DNA of 64,000 nucleotides from Cedecea neteri (GTDB lineage Bacteria > Pseudomonadota > Gammaproteobacteria > Enterobacterales > Enterobacteriaceae): positions 124,001 to 188,000 of the forward strand of contig NZ_CP009451.1 of assembly GCF_000757825.1 (NCBI RefSeq), in the 5' to 3' direction. The notes beneath the pieces were generated by a model, which worked only from the letters and a program-made list of their open reading frames with translations, made no database searches and had not been told where the DNA came from. The position numbers and the translations under genes were made by a program. The stretch's first letter is position 1, and the number at the start of each line of letters is the position of its first letter. Positions 34,491-43,366 of the stretch are shown here, piece by piece.

Positions 34491-35564
34491 ATGTTAAGAC
34501 TGAATCACGTAAGCAAGCAGTTCGAAGGCAAAGCGGCGCTGAATGCGCTGTCGCTCAGCATCGAAGAAGGTGAATTTGTGGTGCTGGTAGGGCCTTCCGG
34601 CTGCGGCAAAAGTACGCTGTTACGGATGCTGGCCGGGCTGGAAGAGGTCAGCAGCGGTGAGATTTGGCTCCACGGCGAGAACATCACCTCGATGTCGCCG
34701 CGCGAGCGCAACTTCGCGATGATTTTCCAGAACTATGCGCTGTTTCCGCACCTGACCGTGCGCGACAACATCACGTTTGGCATGAAGATCCGCAAAGAAG
34801 ACAAGGCCAGCTGGCAGCCTCGTCTCGAGCAGGTGGCCGCGATGCTACAGCTCGGCGAACTGCTCGACCGCAAACCGGCCAAACTCTCCGGCGGGCAGCG
34901 TCAACGCGTGGCGATGGCGAGAGCTATTGTGCGTAATCCACGCCTGTTCCTGATGGATGAGCCGCTCTCAAACCTGGATGCTCGCCTGCGTACCGAAGTG
35001 CGCGACAGCATCATGGCGCTGCATCATCAGCTCAAAACCAGCACCATTTACGTCACCCATGACCAGACGGAAGCCATGTCGATGGCGGACCGTATTGTGG
35101 TGATGAACGGGGGCGTGGTGCAGCAGGTGGGCAAGCCGGAGCATCTCTATGCCCGGCCAGCCAACCTGTTTGTTGCCGGTTTTATCGGCTCGCCCGCAAT
35201 GAATTTGGTTTCTCTGCCCTGTGAAGACGGCCGCATCCTGCCCGCGACGCTGAACCTGCCTTTGCCGTCTCCGGCGAGCGCGGAAAAGAGCGTCTGGCTC
35301 GGTATTCGTCCTGAGCATCTTACCGACAGGCCAGAGGAAGGGCACCTGACGCTGAGCGCGACGGTGCTGCAACGAGAACTGATGGGCGCAGATTACCTGC
35401 TCCATGTCAGCACACACCTGGGGACGTTACGCTACACCCGCCGCCATCGCGGGGCGGTACCAGAAAAAGGCGATACGCTCACCCTCGGTTTTTCCTCATC
35501 GGATATTCACCTTTTCCACACAGACCTTCACCACAACTTACACCAGGAGATTGACCATGTTTAA
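34491..35564 (+). CDS. UgpC-like ABC ATPase
   Basis: A 357-residue ATPase of the MalK/UgpC class: Walker A GPSGCGKST (about 35-43), LSGGQRQRVAMARAI, Walker B LFLMDEPLSNLDA, then a two-part TOBE regulatory domain (about 240-357) including LGIRPEHLTDRPEEG. It starts five bases after the gpdQ stop region and overlaps the binding protein by 8 bases. Residues in the TOBE domain could bind a regulator, as MalK and UgpC do. Confidence 0.92.
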   Translation: MLRLNHVSKQFEGKAALNALSLSIEEGEFVVLVGPSGCGKSTLLRMLAGLEEVSSGEIWLHGENITSMSPRERNFAMIFQNYALFPHLTVRDNITFGMKIRKEDKASWQPRLEQVAAMLQLGELLDRKPAKLSGGQRQRVAMARAIVRNPRLFLMDEPLSNLDARLRTEVRDSIMALHHQLKTSTIYVTHDQTEAMSMADRIVVMNGGVVQQVGKPEHLYARPANLFVAGFIGSPAMNLVSLPCEDGRILPATLNLPLPSPASAEKSVWLGIRPEHLTDRPEEGHLTLSATVLQRELMGADYLLHVSTHLGTLRYTRRHRGAVPEKGDTLTLGFSSSDIHLFHTDLHHNLHQEIDHV

Positions 35565-36879
35565 CCCCCTGATGCATAAATGGCGGGCGCTTGCCGTTTG
35601 CTGTTCGCTGGCCGTGAGCGGCGCGGCATTGGCAAAAGAGAAAATTGATTTTATGTTCCCGGCGCCGGTCGACGGCAAGCTGACGATGGAGATGACGCGC
35701 GTCATCAAAGCGTTTAACGACTCGCAGCAGGACGTTGAGGTGCGCGGGATTTTTACCGGCAGCTACGACACCACCAAAATTAAAGCTGAATCCGCACAGA
35801 AGGCCGGGCAGCCGCCGGCGTTGGTGATCATGTCGGCCAACTTCACCACCGACCTGGCGCTGAAGGACGAGATCCTGCCGATGGACGAGCTGTTTAAATA
35901 CGGCCCCCGCAAGGCGGGTGATTTCCTGATGAACGACTTCTGGCCGGCGATGCATAAAAATGCCCAGGTTATGGGCGTCACCTACGCGATCCCGTTTCAT
36001 AACTCCACGCCAATTCTTTATTACAACAAAACGATGTTTGACCAGGCGGGTATCAAGCAGCCTCCGCAGACCTGGGCCGAAATGCTGGCCGATGCGAAGA
36101 AGCTGACCGACGCCAGCAAAGGGCAGTGGGGCATTATGCTGCCGTCCACCAACGACGACTACGGCGGCTGGATCTTCTCCTCGCTGGTTCGCGCCAACGG
36201 CGGCAACTACTTCAACGAAAACTATCCGGGCGAAGTGTATTACGATTCACCGACCACCATCGGCGCGCTGCGCTTCTGGCAGAATATGGTTTACCGCGAC
36301 AAAGTGATGCCGTCTGGCGTGCTGAACTCCAAACAAATCAGCGCCGCCTTCTTTAGCGGCAAGCTGGGCATGGCGATGCTGAGCACCGGCGCGCTGGGCT
36401 TTATGCGCGAAAACAGCAAAGACTTTGATATGGAAGTGGCGATGATGCCCGCCCAGGAACAGCGCGCGGTGCCTATCGGCGGCGCGAGCCTTGTGAGCTT
36501 CAAAGGTATTTCCGATGCGCAGAAAAAAGCGGCTTACCAGTTCCTGACTTATCTGGTTAGCCCGCAGGTTAACGGCGCGTGGAGCCGCTTCACCGGCTAC
36601 TTCTCGCCGCTGAAAGCCTCTTATGACACGCCGGAAATGAAAGAGTACCTGCAGAAAGATCCTCGCGCGCAAATCGCGCTGGATCAGCTGCAATATGCCC
36701 ATCCGTGGTACTCGACCTATGAAACGGTTGCCGTGCGCCAGGCGATGGAAAACCAGCTGGCGGCGGTGGTGAACGATCAGAAAGTGACGCCGGAAGCCGC
36801 AGCGAAATCTGCGCAGCAAACGGCAGATAGCCTGATGAAGCCTTACGTTGAGAAAACGGCGCTGGCCGAGGTGAAGTAA
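35557..36879 (+). CDS. UgpB-like substrate-binding protein
   Basis: A 440-residue periplasmic binding protein with a signal peptide (about 1-25, ending ALA). The mature protein starts KEKIDFMFPAPVDGK and has the family 1 sugar-binding fold. UgpB in E. coli (438 residues) binds glycerol 3-phosphate and glycerophosphocholine. The start at 35557, with CAGGAGA before it, is preferred to the long read-through frame from 35404. It is the last gene of the operon, unusual because binding proteins are often first. Confidence 0.9.
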   Translation: MFNPLMHKWRALAVCCSLAVSGAALAKEKIDFMFPAPVDGKLTMEMTRVIKAFNDSQQDVEVRGIFTGSYDTTKIKAESAQKAGQPPALVIMSANFTTDLALKDEILPMDELFKYGPRKAGDFLMNDFWPAMHKNAQVMGVTYAIPFHNSTPILYYNKTMFDQAGIKQPPQTWAEMLADAKKLTDASKGQWGIMLPSTNDDYGGWIFSSLVRANGGNYFNENYPGEVYYDSPTTIGALRFWQNMVYRDKVMPSGVLNSKQISAAFFSGKLGMAMLSTGALGFMRENSKDFDMEVAMMPAQEQRAVPIGGASLVSFKGISDAQKKAAYQFLTYLVSPQVNGAWSRFTGYFSPLKASYDTPEMKEYLQKDPRAQIALDQLQYAHPWYSTYETVAVRQAMENQLAAVVNDQKVTPEAAAKSAQQTADSLMKPYVEKTALAEVK

Positions 36880-36900
36880 AATACTTTAGTTCGCATCCCC

Positions 36901-36921
36901 ACGGGCGGTTATTCCGCCCGT
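36901..36921 (+). terminator. Stem-loop after the gpdQ operon
   Basis: ACGGGCGG and CCGCCCGT form a perfect 8-bp stem with loop TTATT, 21 bases past the stop. The tail TACCCTCATG has no T-run, so termination efficiency is uncertain. Confidence 0.6.
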
Positions 36922-36968
36922 TACCCTCATGTTAAAAAATCACTTTCTGACTATAACAGTTGTACAAA

Positions 36969-36989
36969 ACAGCGTATTTTTAGCGCTGT
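36969..36989 (+). promoter_or_regulatory. Dyad in the ydcR leader
   Basis: ACAGCG and CGCTGT flank TATTTTTAG, with TGTACAAAACAG just upstream and the start codon 21 bases downstream. MocR-type regulators often bind near their own promoters, so this may be an autoregulatory site. Confidence 0.4.
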
Positions 36990-37010
36990 GATATAGACAG
37001 GGAGCAGCGC

Positions 37011-38441
37011 ATGAAAAAGTACCAGCAGCTGGCACAGCAGATCCTCGATCAGATTGCCCTCGGCGTCTGGCAGCCGGGCGACCGTTTGCCGTCGCTGCGC
37101 GAGCAGGTTGGCCACAGCGGGATGAGCTTTATGACCGTCGGCCACGCCTACCAGATGCTTGAGAGCCAGGGGGCAATCGTTGCCCGGCCACAGTCTGGCT
37201 ACTACGTTGCGCCCCGGCCCGTGGCACGTACCACGCCGCCGGCGGTGCAGGTGACCCGCGCCGAAACCGTCGATATCAACACCTATATTTTTGATGTCCT
37301 GCAGGCGAGCACGGATGCTTCGGTGGTGCCGTTTGGCTCCGCGTTTCCGGATCCGCGTCTTTTCCCGCTCCAGCAGCTCAACCGCTCGATGTCCGCGGTC
37401 AGCAAAACTGCCACCGCCATCAGCGTGATTGAAAGCCTGCCGCCCGGTAACGAAGCCCTACGTCACGCCATCGCCCAGCGCTATGCCCAGCAGGGAATGC
37501 AGGTTTCCCCGGATGAGATTGTGATAACCGCAGGGGCGCTTGAGGCGCTCAATCTCAGCCTGCAGGCCGTCACCGAGCCGGGCGACTGGGTGATTGTCGA
37601 AAACCCTTGTTTCTACGGCGCGCTGCAGGCGCTGGAACGCCTGCGGCTTAAAGCGTTGTCGGTTGCAACCGACCCTGTGAGTGGAATCGATCTCGACGCG
37701 CTGGCCCAGGCTCTGGCGGAATATCCGGTCAAGGCCTGTTGGCTAATGACCAACAGCCAGAACCCGCTGGGGGTGACGCTGCCGCCGGAGAAAAAAGCGC
37801 AGCTGGTGAAACTGCTGCAGGCGCATAACGTCACGCTGATTGAGGACGACGTCTACAGCGAGCTTTATTATGGCCGGGAAAGGCCGCTGCCTGCGCGGGC
37901 ATACGATAATCAGGGCATGACCCTGCATTGTTCTTCGTTTTCGAAATGCCTGGTGGCCGGGTTTCGCATCGGCTGGGTGGCAGCCGGAAAACACGCCCGC
38001 CGCATTCAGCAATTGCAGCTGATGAGCACCTTATCGACGAGTTCGCCGATGCAGCTGGCGTTGGTCGATTTCCTCGCGACCCGCCGCTATGACACGCATT
38101 TGCGAAAACTGCGCAGGATGCTGGCCGAGCGGAAACAGCAGGCGTGGCAGACGCTGAACGATCTCTTCCCGCCGGAGGTAAAAATCCACCGCAGCGAAAG
38201 CGGCTATTTCCTGTGGATCGAGCTGCCGGAAGGGCTGGACGCCAGCCTGCTTAACGAGCGGGCGCTGGCGCACAAGATAAGCATCGCGCCGGGCAAAATG
38301 TTCACCACCGGCCGCGCGTGGGACAACTACTTCCGCTTCAATGCCTCGTGGGCGTGGGGCGACAGAGAACATCAGGCGGCAGTGACGTTGTCACGTTTAA
38401 TTAAGACCTTAATTAAGGAGTTTCAAGGTGTACCAGACTGA
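37011..38441 (+). CDS. ydcR: MocR-type regulator YdcR
   Basis: A 476-residue fusion of a GntR winged helix (about 1-72; QPGDRLPSLREQVGHSGMSF) to an aminotransferase-fold domain (about 100-470) that binds PLP; the Schiff-base lysine is in HCSSFSKCLVAGFR. It matches E. coli YdcR (468 residues) closely over its length. In E. coli ydcR precedes ydcSTUV-patD; here those transport genes are absent between ydcR and patD. The first downstream gene overlaps its stop, giving a two-gene unit. Confidence 0.93.
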   Translation: MKKYQQLAQQILDQIALGVWQPGDRLPSLREQVGHSGMSFMTVGHAYQMLESQGAIVARPQSGYYVAPRPVARTTPPAVQVTRAETVDINTYIFDVLQASTDASVVPFGSAFPDPRLFPLQQLNRSMSAVSKTATAISVIESLPPGNEALRHAIAQRYAQQGMQVSPDEIVITAGALEALNLSLQAVTEPGDWVIVENPCFYGALQALERLRLKALSVATDPVSGIDLDALAQALAEYPVKACWLMTNSQNPLGVTLPPEKKAQLVKLLQAHNVTLIEDDVYSELYYGRERPLPARAYDNQGMTLHCSSFSKCLVAGFRIGWVAAGKHARRIQQLQLMSTLSTSSPMQLALVDFLATRRYDTHLRKLRRMLAERKQQAWQTLNDLFPPEVKIHRSESGYFLWIELPEGLDASLLNERALAHKISIAPGKMFTTGRAWDNYFRFNASWAWGDREHQAAVTLSRLIKTLIKEFQGVPD

Positions 38442-38958
38442 AAGATTGCTGCTGCGGCCGTGGCGCGATGACGATGCAGCGCCGTTTGCTGAGATGAATG
38501 CTGATCCCGAAGTCATGCGCTATTTCTTGCAGCCATTAACGCCGGAAGAAAGCCGTAACTATCTGGAGGCATTTCGCGAGCGTATGGCGCAAAACGGCTT
38601 TGGTTTTTGGGCGGTGGAAGAACGGCACAGCGGCGAGCTGGCGGGATTTGTGGGCTTAAATCGCCCGATGTACGAGCTGCCGTTTTCCCCGTGCGTTGAG
38701 GTCGGCTGGCGGCTTCGTAGCGCGTTCTGGGGAAAAGGCTATGCCCCAGAAGCTGCGAGAGAGGCGCTGCGCGTGGGTTTTGAAGAGTACAGCCTCGAAA
38801 GCATTGTCGCTTTTACCGCGTTACCGAACCTGCCGTCACAGCGGGTGATGGAAAAATCAGGCATGCGCCGATGCGGTGAGTTTGACCATCCGATGGTGCC
38901 GGCGGAGCATCCGCTGCGGCGGCATGTCTGGTATCAGATTCACCGGCAGGAGGTTTAA
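38428..38958 (+). CDS. GNAT-family N-acetyltransferase, RimJ/RimL type
   Basis: A 176-residue acetyltransferase. The start is a GTG (MYQTERLLLRPW) 14 bases inside ydcR, preceded by AAGGAG. The acetyl-CoA motif region is GWRLRSAFWGKGYAPEAARE. It resembles ribosomal-protein or small-molecule acetylating RimL relatives. The substrate is not evident; co-translation with YdcR suggests a linked role. Confidence 0.85.
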   Translation: MYQTERLLLRPWRDDDAAPFAEMNADPEVMRYFLQPLTPEESRNYLEAFRERMAQNGFGFWAVEERHSGELAGFVGLNRPMYELPFSPCVEVGWRLRSAFWGKGYAPEAAREALRVGFEEYSLESIVAFTALPNLPSQRVMEKSGMRRCGEFDHPMVPAEHPLRRHVWYQIHRQEV

Positions 38959-38974
38959 AAGCCGGCGAACCGGC
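38957..38974 (-). terminator. Intrinsic terminator of the reverse MBL gene
   Basis: Read on the reverse strand, GCCGG-TTCG-CCGGC forms a compact UUCG tetraloop hairpin followed by TTTTAAA, starting 12 bases past the MBL stop. The same hairpin lies just after the acetyltransferase stop, so it may serve both. Confidence 0.75.
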
Positions 38975-38985
38975 CTGTAGCACGG

Positions 38986-39861
38986 CTACTCTGTCGGCTG
39001 GAAGACGTAATGGTCGCCTTTGGCCACGATGTGACCGACGCCAGGGAACGGGAAGTGCGGGGCAAAAATCAGCTCGCGATCGGCGGCCAGCTTCGCCAGC
39101 AGCGCTTTGCGGTTGGCTATTCCTTCCTGGCGGTCGTTATCATAGGCAATCGCCCATTCCGGCTTCGTCAGCGACACAATCGAGCTGTGCGCCGAGTCGC
39201 CAATATCTAACAGACGCTGCTTGCCGGAGACAATCTGATAGCCAACGTGCCCCGGCGTATGCCCCGGCAGCGGTACAGAGGTAATCCCCGGCAGCACCTG
39301 GTCGCCAGGCTTAAAGGTTTTCACCTGCGGCTGGATAGCTTCCGCCAGCGCCTTCATCTTCGGCAACGTTTGCAGCCAGGCCCAGTCCGGAGCGGAGATT
39401 TGCACCGTGGCGTGGGGGAACGCCGGTTTGCCGCCCGCCGTCAGCAGCCCACCAACATGGTCGCCGTGAACGTGGGTGATCAGCACATCGGTAATCTGTT
39501 CTGGCTTATAGCCCGCCTTTGCGAGGCTCGAAATCAGCTGCCCCTGAGCGTTGGGGCCAAGCCCGGTATCCAGCAAAATGACTTTGCTGCCGTCTTTGAC
39601 CAGCAGTGCATCGACGCTGAGCTTAATATTGTCCGTCGGGGCGCCCGCCGCAGACAGCACTTCGGCCACTGCTTTTTCTCCCACGTCGACGCCCATCACT
39701 TTGCCATCGTTAGGCAGGGCGTTGTTTTTATCGTGCAGCGCCGTGACCTCAAGCTTGCCGAGCGGAAAAGTTTTAAACGCTGCACCCGCGTTATCCGCCA
39801 GCGCGAAGGCGGAGTAGCTGGCTGCAAACAGCGCCGAAACGAGCAGTTTTTTGATCATCAA
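38986..39861 (-). CDS. Secreted MBL-fold hydrolase, lactonase-like
   Basis: A 291-residue protein with a signal peptide (about 1-22, ending AFALAD) and an MBL domain. The zinc motif ITHVHGDHVGG is followed by further ligands in LPGHTPGHVGYQ, LLDIGDSAHSS and FAPHFPFPGVGH. Proteins of this layout include periplasmic lactonase- and arylsulfatase-like hydrolases; the substrate is unknown. Its divergent position to the alginate lyase leaves a shared promoter region of 141 bases. Confidence 0.85.
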   Translation of the reverse strand: MMIKKLLVSALFAASYSAFALADNAGAAFKTFPLGKLEVTALHDKNNALPNDGKVMGVDVGEKAVAEVLSAAGAPTDNIKLSVDALLVKDGSKVILLDTGLGPNAQGQLISSLAKAGYKPEQITDVLITHVHGDHVGGLLTAGGKPAFPHATVQISAPDWAWLQTLPKMKALAEAIQPQVKTFKPGDQVLPGITSVPLPGHTPGHVGYQIVSGKQRLLDIGDSAHSSIVSLTKPEWAIAYDNDRQEGIANRKALLAKLAADRELIFAPHFPFPGVGHIVAKGDHYVFQPTE

Positions 39862-40002
39862 TATTCCCTTTATGCATCAGGTTAAGAACCGGAAACCCAT
39901 TGTTACCACTGAAATGCCACAGCAACAGATTTTAAGTAAAGCATCTACGCTGATTAATGGTTAGCTGAGCGGGCGGGTTTACATTTTGCGTTGGGGTAAA
40001 AG

Positions 40003-40794
40003 ATGAAGGGTAAAACAGTAGGTTACGCAGTGCCGGTAGGCCTGCTTTTGGTGACGTTGAGCGCCAGCGCATGGGCTGAAAACGGGCAGAACTTGCCGGG
40101 GGAAAATTATCCGGTGCTGACAAAGGACTATTTGCTGCAATCCTTTGACGGCAGTGAAAAACCTAACGAGGTCAAGATAACGCCGGAGCTACATAACCGG
40201 TACTTCTACAGCAACTGCGGCGGTTCAAAAGGCTGTGATTCTGCTATTCCGGCGGGGGCGATGATGTTTAAGGCGCCGTCAGGTTTTGGCTCTACGCCGC
40301 ACAGTGAGTTTCCCCGGGTTGAGCTGCGGGCAACCCATAATTTTGTTAACGGCAGTGATTTTGAGAATCAGCAAAGCGGCTCGGTGTTTGTTGTGAAGAA
40401 CCCGGCCACCCGGTCGATCATTTTTGCGCAAATCCACGGCGACAAACCCGGCGGCTCTGAAATGCTGAAGCTGCGCTGGGAGGACGGCGCGATAGTCGCG
40501 GGCGTGAAAGAGAATTACGGCGACGCGGAGAAACGCACCACGCTGCTTTCGGGCGTGGGGCTTAAGGAAAAAATCGACTACAGCATTAAAGCCAAAGGCA
40601 CTGATAGCGGGATGAAAGTAACGGTTGAAGCCACCGCCGGAGGACGAACGGTCAGCAAAACCTTCAGTTATCCGAAACAGGGTTGGGCAGACATCCAGCT
40701 TTACTTCAAGGCGGGGAACTACAACCAGGACAAAAACAAGGACGGTTCAGAAGCGGTGGTAGCCTACAGTAAGCTTGACGTGCGCTATCGGTAA
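40003..40794 (+). CDS. Secreted polysaccharide lyase family 7 (alginate lyase)
   Basis: A 263-residue lyase with a signal peptide (about 1-25, ending AWAEN). The three PL7 signatures are present: FPRVELRA (103-110), QIH (143-145) and YFKAGNYNQ (234-242), supplying Arg, Gln143, His145 and Tyr240 of the active site. QIH rather than QVH is usually associated with guluronate-containing blocks. It cleaves alginate by beta-elimination in the periplasm or outside the cell. No alginate transporter or oligoalginate lyase is next to it. Confidence 0.93.
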   Translation: MKGKTVGYAVPVGLLLVTLSASAWAENGQNLPGENYPVLTKDYLLQSFDGSEKPNEVKITPELHNRYFYSNCGGSKGCDSAIPAGAMMFKAPSGFGSTPHSEFPRVELRATHNFVNGSDFENQQSGSVFVVKNPATRSIIFAQIHGDKPGGSEMLKLRWEDGAIVAGVKENYGDAEKRTTLLSGVGLKEKIDYSIKAKGTDSGMKVTVEATAGGRTVSKTFSYPKQGWADIQLYFKAGNYNQDKNKDGSEAVVAYSKLDVRYR

Positions 40795-40805
40795 GCTTGT
40801 CAAAC

Positions 40806-40827
40806 CCGGCAGCCTAAGGGCTGCCGG
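40806..40827. terminator. Bidirectional hairpin between the lyase and molbindin genes
   Basis: CCGGCAGCC and GGCTGCCGG form a perfect 9-bp stem with loop TAAG, 11 bases past the lyase stop. The plus-strand tail AAGCGTAATTTTT ends in T5; on the reverse strand GGTTTGAC follows. Confidence 0.7.
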
Positions 40828-40838
40828 AAGCGTAATTT

Positions 40839-40988
40839 TTACTTCTTCAACGCAATCAGCACCGAAGAGGCTTTCACCAGCGCCAGCTTGCCGCCGCCGT
40901 TCAGGCTTAATTCGATTTCGTCGTTGACGGCGCCGGCCGTGACGTTGCTGATGGTGCCGGTTAACTGATTACGGGCAGAAATGGTCAC
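40839..40988 (-). CDS. Shortened molbindin (Mop/TOBE) with internal deletion
   Basis: A 49-residue ORF with a GTG start 5 bases after a perfect GGGAGG. It begins TISARNQLTGTISNV and ends LVKASSVLIALKK, the two ends of the molybdate-binding Mop protein, normally 68-71 residues. The middle of the TOBE fold (about 20-22 residues between GGGKLA and LVKASS, including the usual THTSAxxLGL region) is missing without loss of frame. Either a degenerating gene or a mini-TOBE. It lies opposite patD's promoter region. Confidence 0.75.
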   Translation of the reverse strand: MTISARNQLTGTISNVTAGAVNDEIELSLNGGGKLALVKASSVLIALKK

Positions 40989-41271
40989 AGTGCCTCCCGG
41001 CGATTAATTAATAAAAGGGCTGACTAAAGCATAGGGCGCGCTGCTTTCTTTTCATATTAATTTTCAATAGATACCTAATTTTCTATCCCGCCTGTTATAC
41101 CAAAGAGAGCGAAGCCGTTTCACCGACTTACTGCGCAGTGCATCACAACCTGGTGAAAATCCCTACGCTGTGTCGCAGGCGACGTACCGCCGGAACTATG
41201 CTTTTTACTCAGTCCTTTTACGCTAATGCGCCGCTGCAGGCCTTATTATCAGAACGAGAAAGGAGATCGGG

Positions 41272-42696
41272 ATGCAAAGCCAGTTATTGATTAACGGCCA
41301 GCTTGTGGATGGCCTCGGGGAAAAACAACCGGTCTACAATCCGGCAACCGGTCAGCTGCTGCTGGAGGTGGCAGAAGCCACTGTTCAGCAGGTCAACGAT
41401 GCCGTGCTGGCGGCAGATAAAGCGTTTGCCGAATGGGGGCAGACGACGCCGAAGGAGCGGGCGGAGCATCTTCTGGCGCTGGCCGATGCCATAGAGCAAC
41501 ACGGTGAAGCCTTTGCGCGCCTTGAATCGCAAAACTGCGGCAAACCTTTCCACTGCGTGCTGAATGATGAGATCCCGGCCGTTGTCGACGTTTTCCGCTT
41601 TTTTGCCGGGGCAAGCCGCTGCCTGAGCGGCCTGGCCGCCGGGGAATATCTGAGCGGGCACACCTCGATGATCCGTCGGGATCCTGTAGGGGTGGTCGCT
41701 TCTATCGCGCCCTGGAACTATCCGCTAATGATGGCCGCCTGGAAGCTGGCGCCGGCGCTAGCCGCCGGGAACTGCGTGGTTATCAAACCTTCCGAAATTA
41801 CGCCTCTTACCGCGTTTAAGCTCGCCGAGCTGGCAAAAGATATTTTCCCTGCGGGCGTGATTAACGTGCTGTTCGGGCGTGGGCAAACCGTGGGTGATGT
41901 GCTGACCGGGCATGACAAAGTGCGGATGGTGTCGTTGACCGGCTCTATCGCCACTGGAGAACACATTATTAGCCACACCGCGCCGTCGATTAAACGCACC
42001 CACATGGAACTGGGTGGCAAAGCGCCGGTTATCGTGTTTGACGATGCGGACCTGCAGGCGGTGGTCGAAGGCGTGCGAACGTTCGGTTTTTACAATGCCG
42101 GGCAGGATTGCACGGCCGCGTGTCGGATCTATGCCCAAAGCGGCATTTACGACAGGCTGGTTGAGCAGCTTGGCAAAGCCGTTGCCAGCCTCAAATATGG
42201 GCCGCCCGAGGACGAAAGCACTGAGCTGGGGCCGCTGAGTTCAAAGGCACATCTTGAACGCGTGAGCAAAGCCGTGGAGGACGCTAAAGCTTTGGCTCAT
42301 ATCAACGTGGTGACGGGCGGCAGCAAGGTGGCAGGCGACGGTTATTACTATCAGCCAACGCTGTTGGCCGGTGCGAAGCAGGGCGATGCGATCGTGCAAA
42401 AAGAGGTGTTTGGCCCGGTGGTCAGCGTCACAAAGTTTGACGATGAGCAGCAGGTGCTTGAGTGGGCCAATGACTCCAGCTACGGCCTGGCATCCTCGGT
42501 ATGGACGCAGGACGTTGGCCGGGCGCATCGCCTGAGCGCGAGGCTGCAGTACGGCTGCACCTGGGTCAACACGCACTTTATGCTGGTCAGTGAGATGCCG
42601 CACGGTGGGCAAAAGCTCTCCGGCTACGGCAAAGATATGTCGCTGTACGGGCTGGAGGATTACACCGTGATTCGGCATGTGATGATTAAACACTGA
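41272..42696 (+). CDS. patD: Gamma-aminobutyraldehyde dehydrogenase PatD (YdcW)
   Basis: A 474-residue NAD-dependent aldehyde dehydrogenase, the same length as E. coli PatD and alike to the end (HVMIKH against HVMVKH). The catalytic cysteine is in [10 protein letters not shown] and the general-base glutamate in MELGGKAP. It oxidises 4-aminobutanal from putrescine to GABA. The ATG follows AAAGGAGATCGGG. The 283 bases upstream (40989-41271) hold no ORF or repeat I could identify. It stands without the ydcSTUV transport genes that precede it in E. coli. Confidence 0.95.
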   Translation: MQSQLLINGQLVDGLGEKQPVYNPATGQLLLEVAEATVQQVNDAVLAADKAFAEWGQTTPKERAEHLLALADAIEQHGEAFARLESQNCGKPFHCVLNDEIPAVVDVFRFFAGASRCLSGLAAGEYLSGHTSMIRRDPVGVVASIAPWNYPLMMAAWKLAPALAAGNCVVIKPSEITPLTAFKLAELAKDIFPAGVINVLFGRGQTVGDVLTGHDKVRMVSLTGSIATGEHIISHTAPSIKRTHMELGGKAPVIVFDDADLQAVVEGVRTFGFYNAGQDCTAACRIYAQSGIYDRLVEQLGKAVASLKYGPPEDESTELGPLSSKAHLERVSKAVEDAKALAHINVVTGGSKVAGDGYYYQPTLLAGAKQGDAIVQKEVFGPVVSVTKFDDEQQVLEWANDSSYGLASSVWTQDVGRAHRLSARLQYGCTWVNTHFMLVSEMPHGGQKLSGYGKDMSLYGLEDYTVIRHVMIKH

Positions 42697-42741
42697 CCTG
42701 CTGAAACGGGCGACTGGCGGATTCCTCTGTTTTTGCCAGGC

Positions 42742-42757
42742 TTACTGGGACCAGTAA
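42742..42757 (+). promoter_or_regulatory. Compact dyad before kbp
   Basis: TTACTGG-GA-CCAGTAA is a 16-base palindrome directly before the AGGAGG ribosome-binding site of kbp. It could be an operator or a leader hairpin next to the ribosome site. Confidence 0.45.
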
Positions 42758-42772
42758 ACAGGAGGAAAAACC

Positions 42773-43219
42773 ATGGGATTATTTGATTTTGTCAAAGACG
42801 CGGGTGCGAAACTGTGGGACTCGCTGAAAGGAAACGAAGACGATCGGGGCAGCAAGCTTGAGGAGCATTTGAAAAACAGCGGCATTCCCGGTGCCGAAAA
42901 GGTAAATGTCACCGTTGAAAACGGCAAAGCGGTGATCTCCGGCGGGGACGGGCTGACCCAGGCGCTGAAAGAAAAAATTCAGGTGGCGGTCGGTAACGTG
43001 GCCGGTATCAGCAGCGTGGAAAACAATATTCAGGCAACGGATGCGGTGCAGGAGGCGACTTACTATACGGTGAAATCGGGCGACACGCTGAGCGCCATTT
43101 CTAAACATGTTTACGGCGATGCCAACAAGTACAACACTATCTTTGAAGCGAATAAACCGATGCTAAGCCACCCGGATAAAATTTACCCCGGACAGGTGCT
43201 GATCATTCCTAAGCTGTAA
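42773..43219 (+). CDS. kbp: Potassium-binding protein Kbp (YgaU)
   Basis: A 148-residue cytosolic protein with a BON domain (about 25-88) and a C-terminal LysM domain (about 97-147; [31 protein letters not shown]). It closely matches E. coli Kbp/YgaU, which binds potassium and aids growth at high salt. The insertion GDG in [12 protein letters not shown] makes no difference to the fold. A textbook terminator follows. In E. coli the gene is elsewhere, so its place after patD is a local rearrangement. Confidence 0.94.
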   Translation: MGLFDFVKDAGAKLWDSLKGNEDDRGSKLEEHLKNSGIPGAEKVNVTVENGKAVISGGDGLTQALKEKIQVAVGNVAGISSVENNIQATDAVQEATYYTVKSGDTLSAISKHVYGDANKYNTIFEANKPMLSHPDKIYPGQVLIIPKL

Positions 43220-43228
43220 GTGCCCTGC

Positions 43229-43250
43229 AAACCCACTTCGGTGGGTTTTG
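43229..43250 (+). terminator. Intrinsic terminator of kbp
   Basis: AAACCCAC-TTCG-GTGGGTTT forms an 8-bp stem with a TTCG tetraloop, followed by TG and a short pyrimidine stretch, ten bases beyond the kbp stop. Confidence 0.9.
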
Positions 43251-43366
43251 TCTGGCAGATCGCGTAAAGTGTTCCGCTAAAACCTCTTTAACCCTCTGCT
43301 TAATTAAAGCTCCCGGCATCCACGCGTAAACGGCGGACAATTTCTGCCTGCGTTCAAGGAAGATGT

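Noticed and set aside
35404..35556. 51-codon extension before the UgpB-like protein
   Set aside because: It lies inside the ATPase gene and has no signal peptide; the signal peptide begins at 35557.
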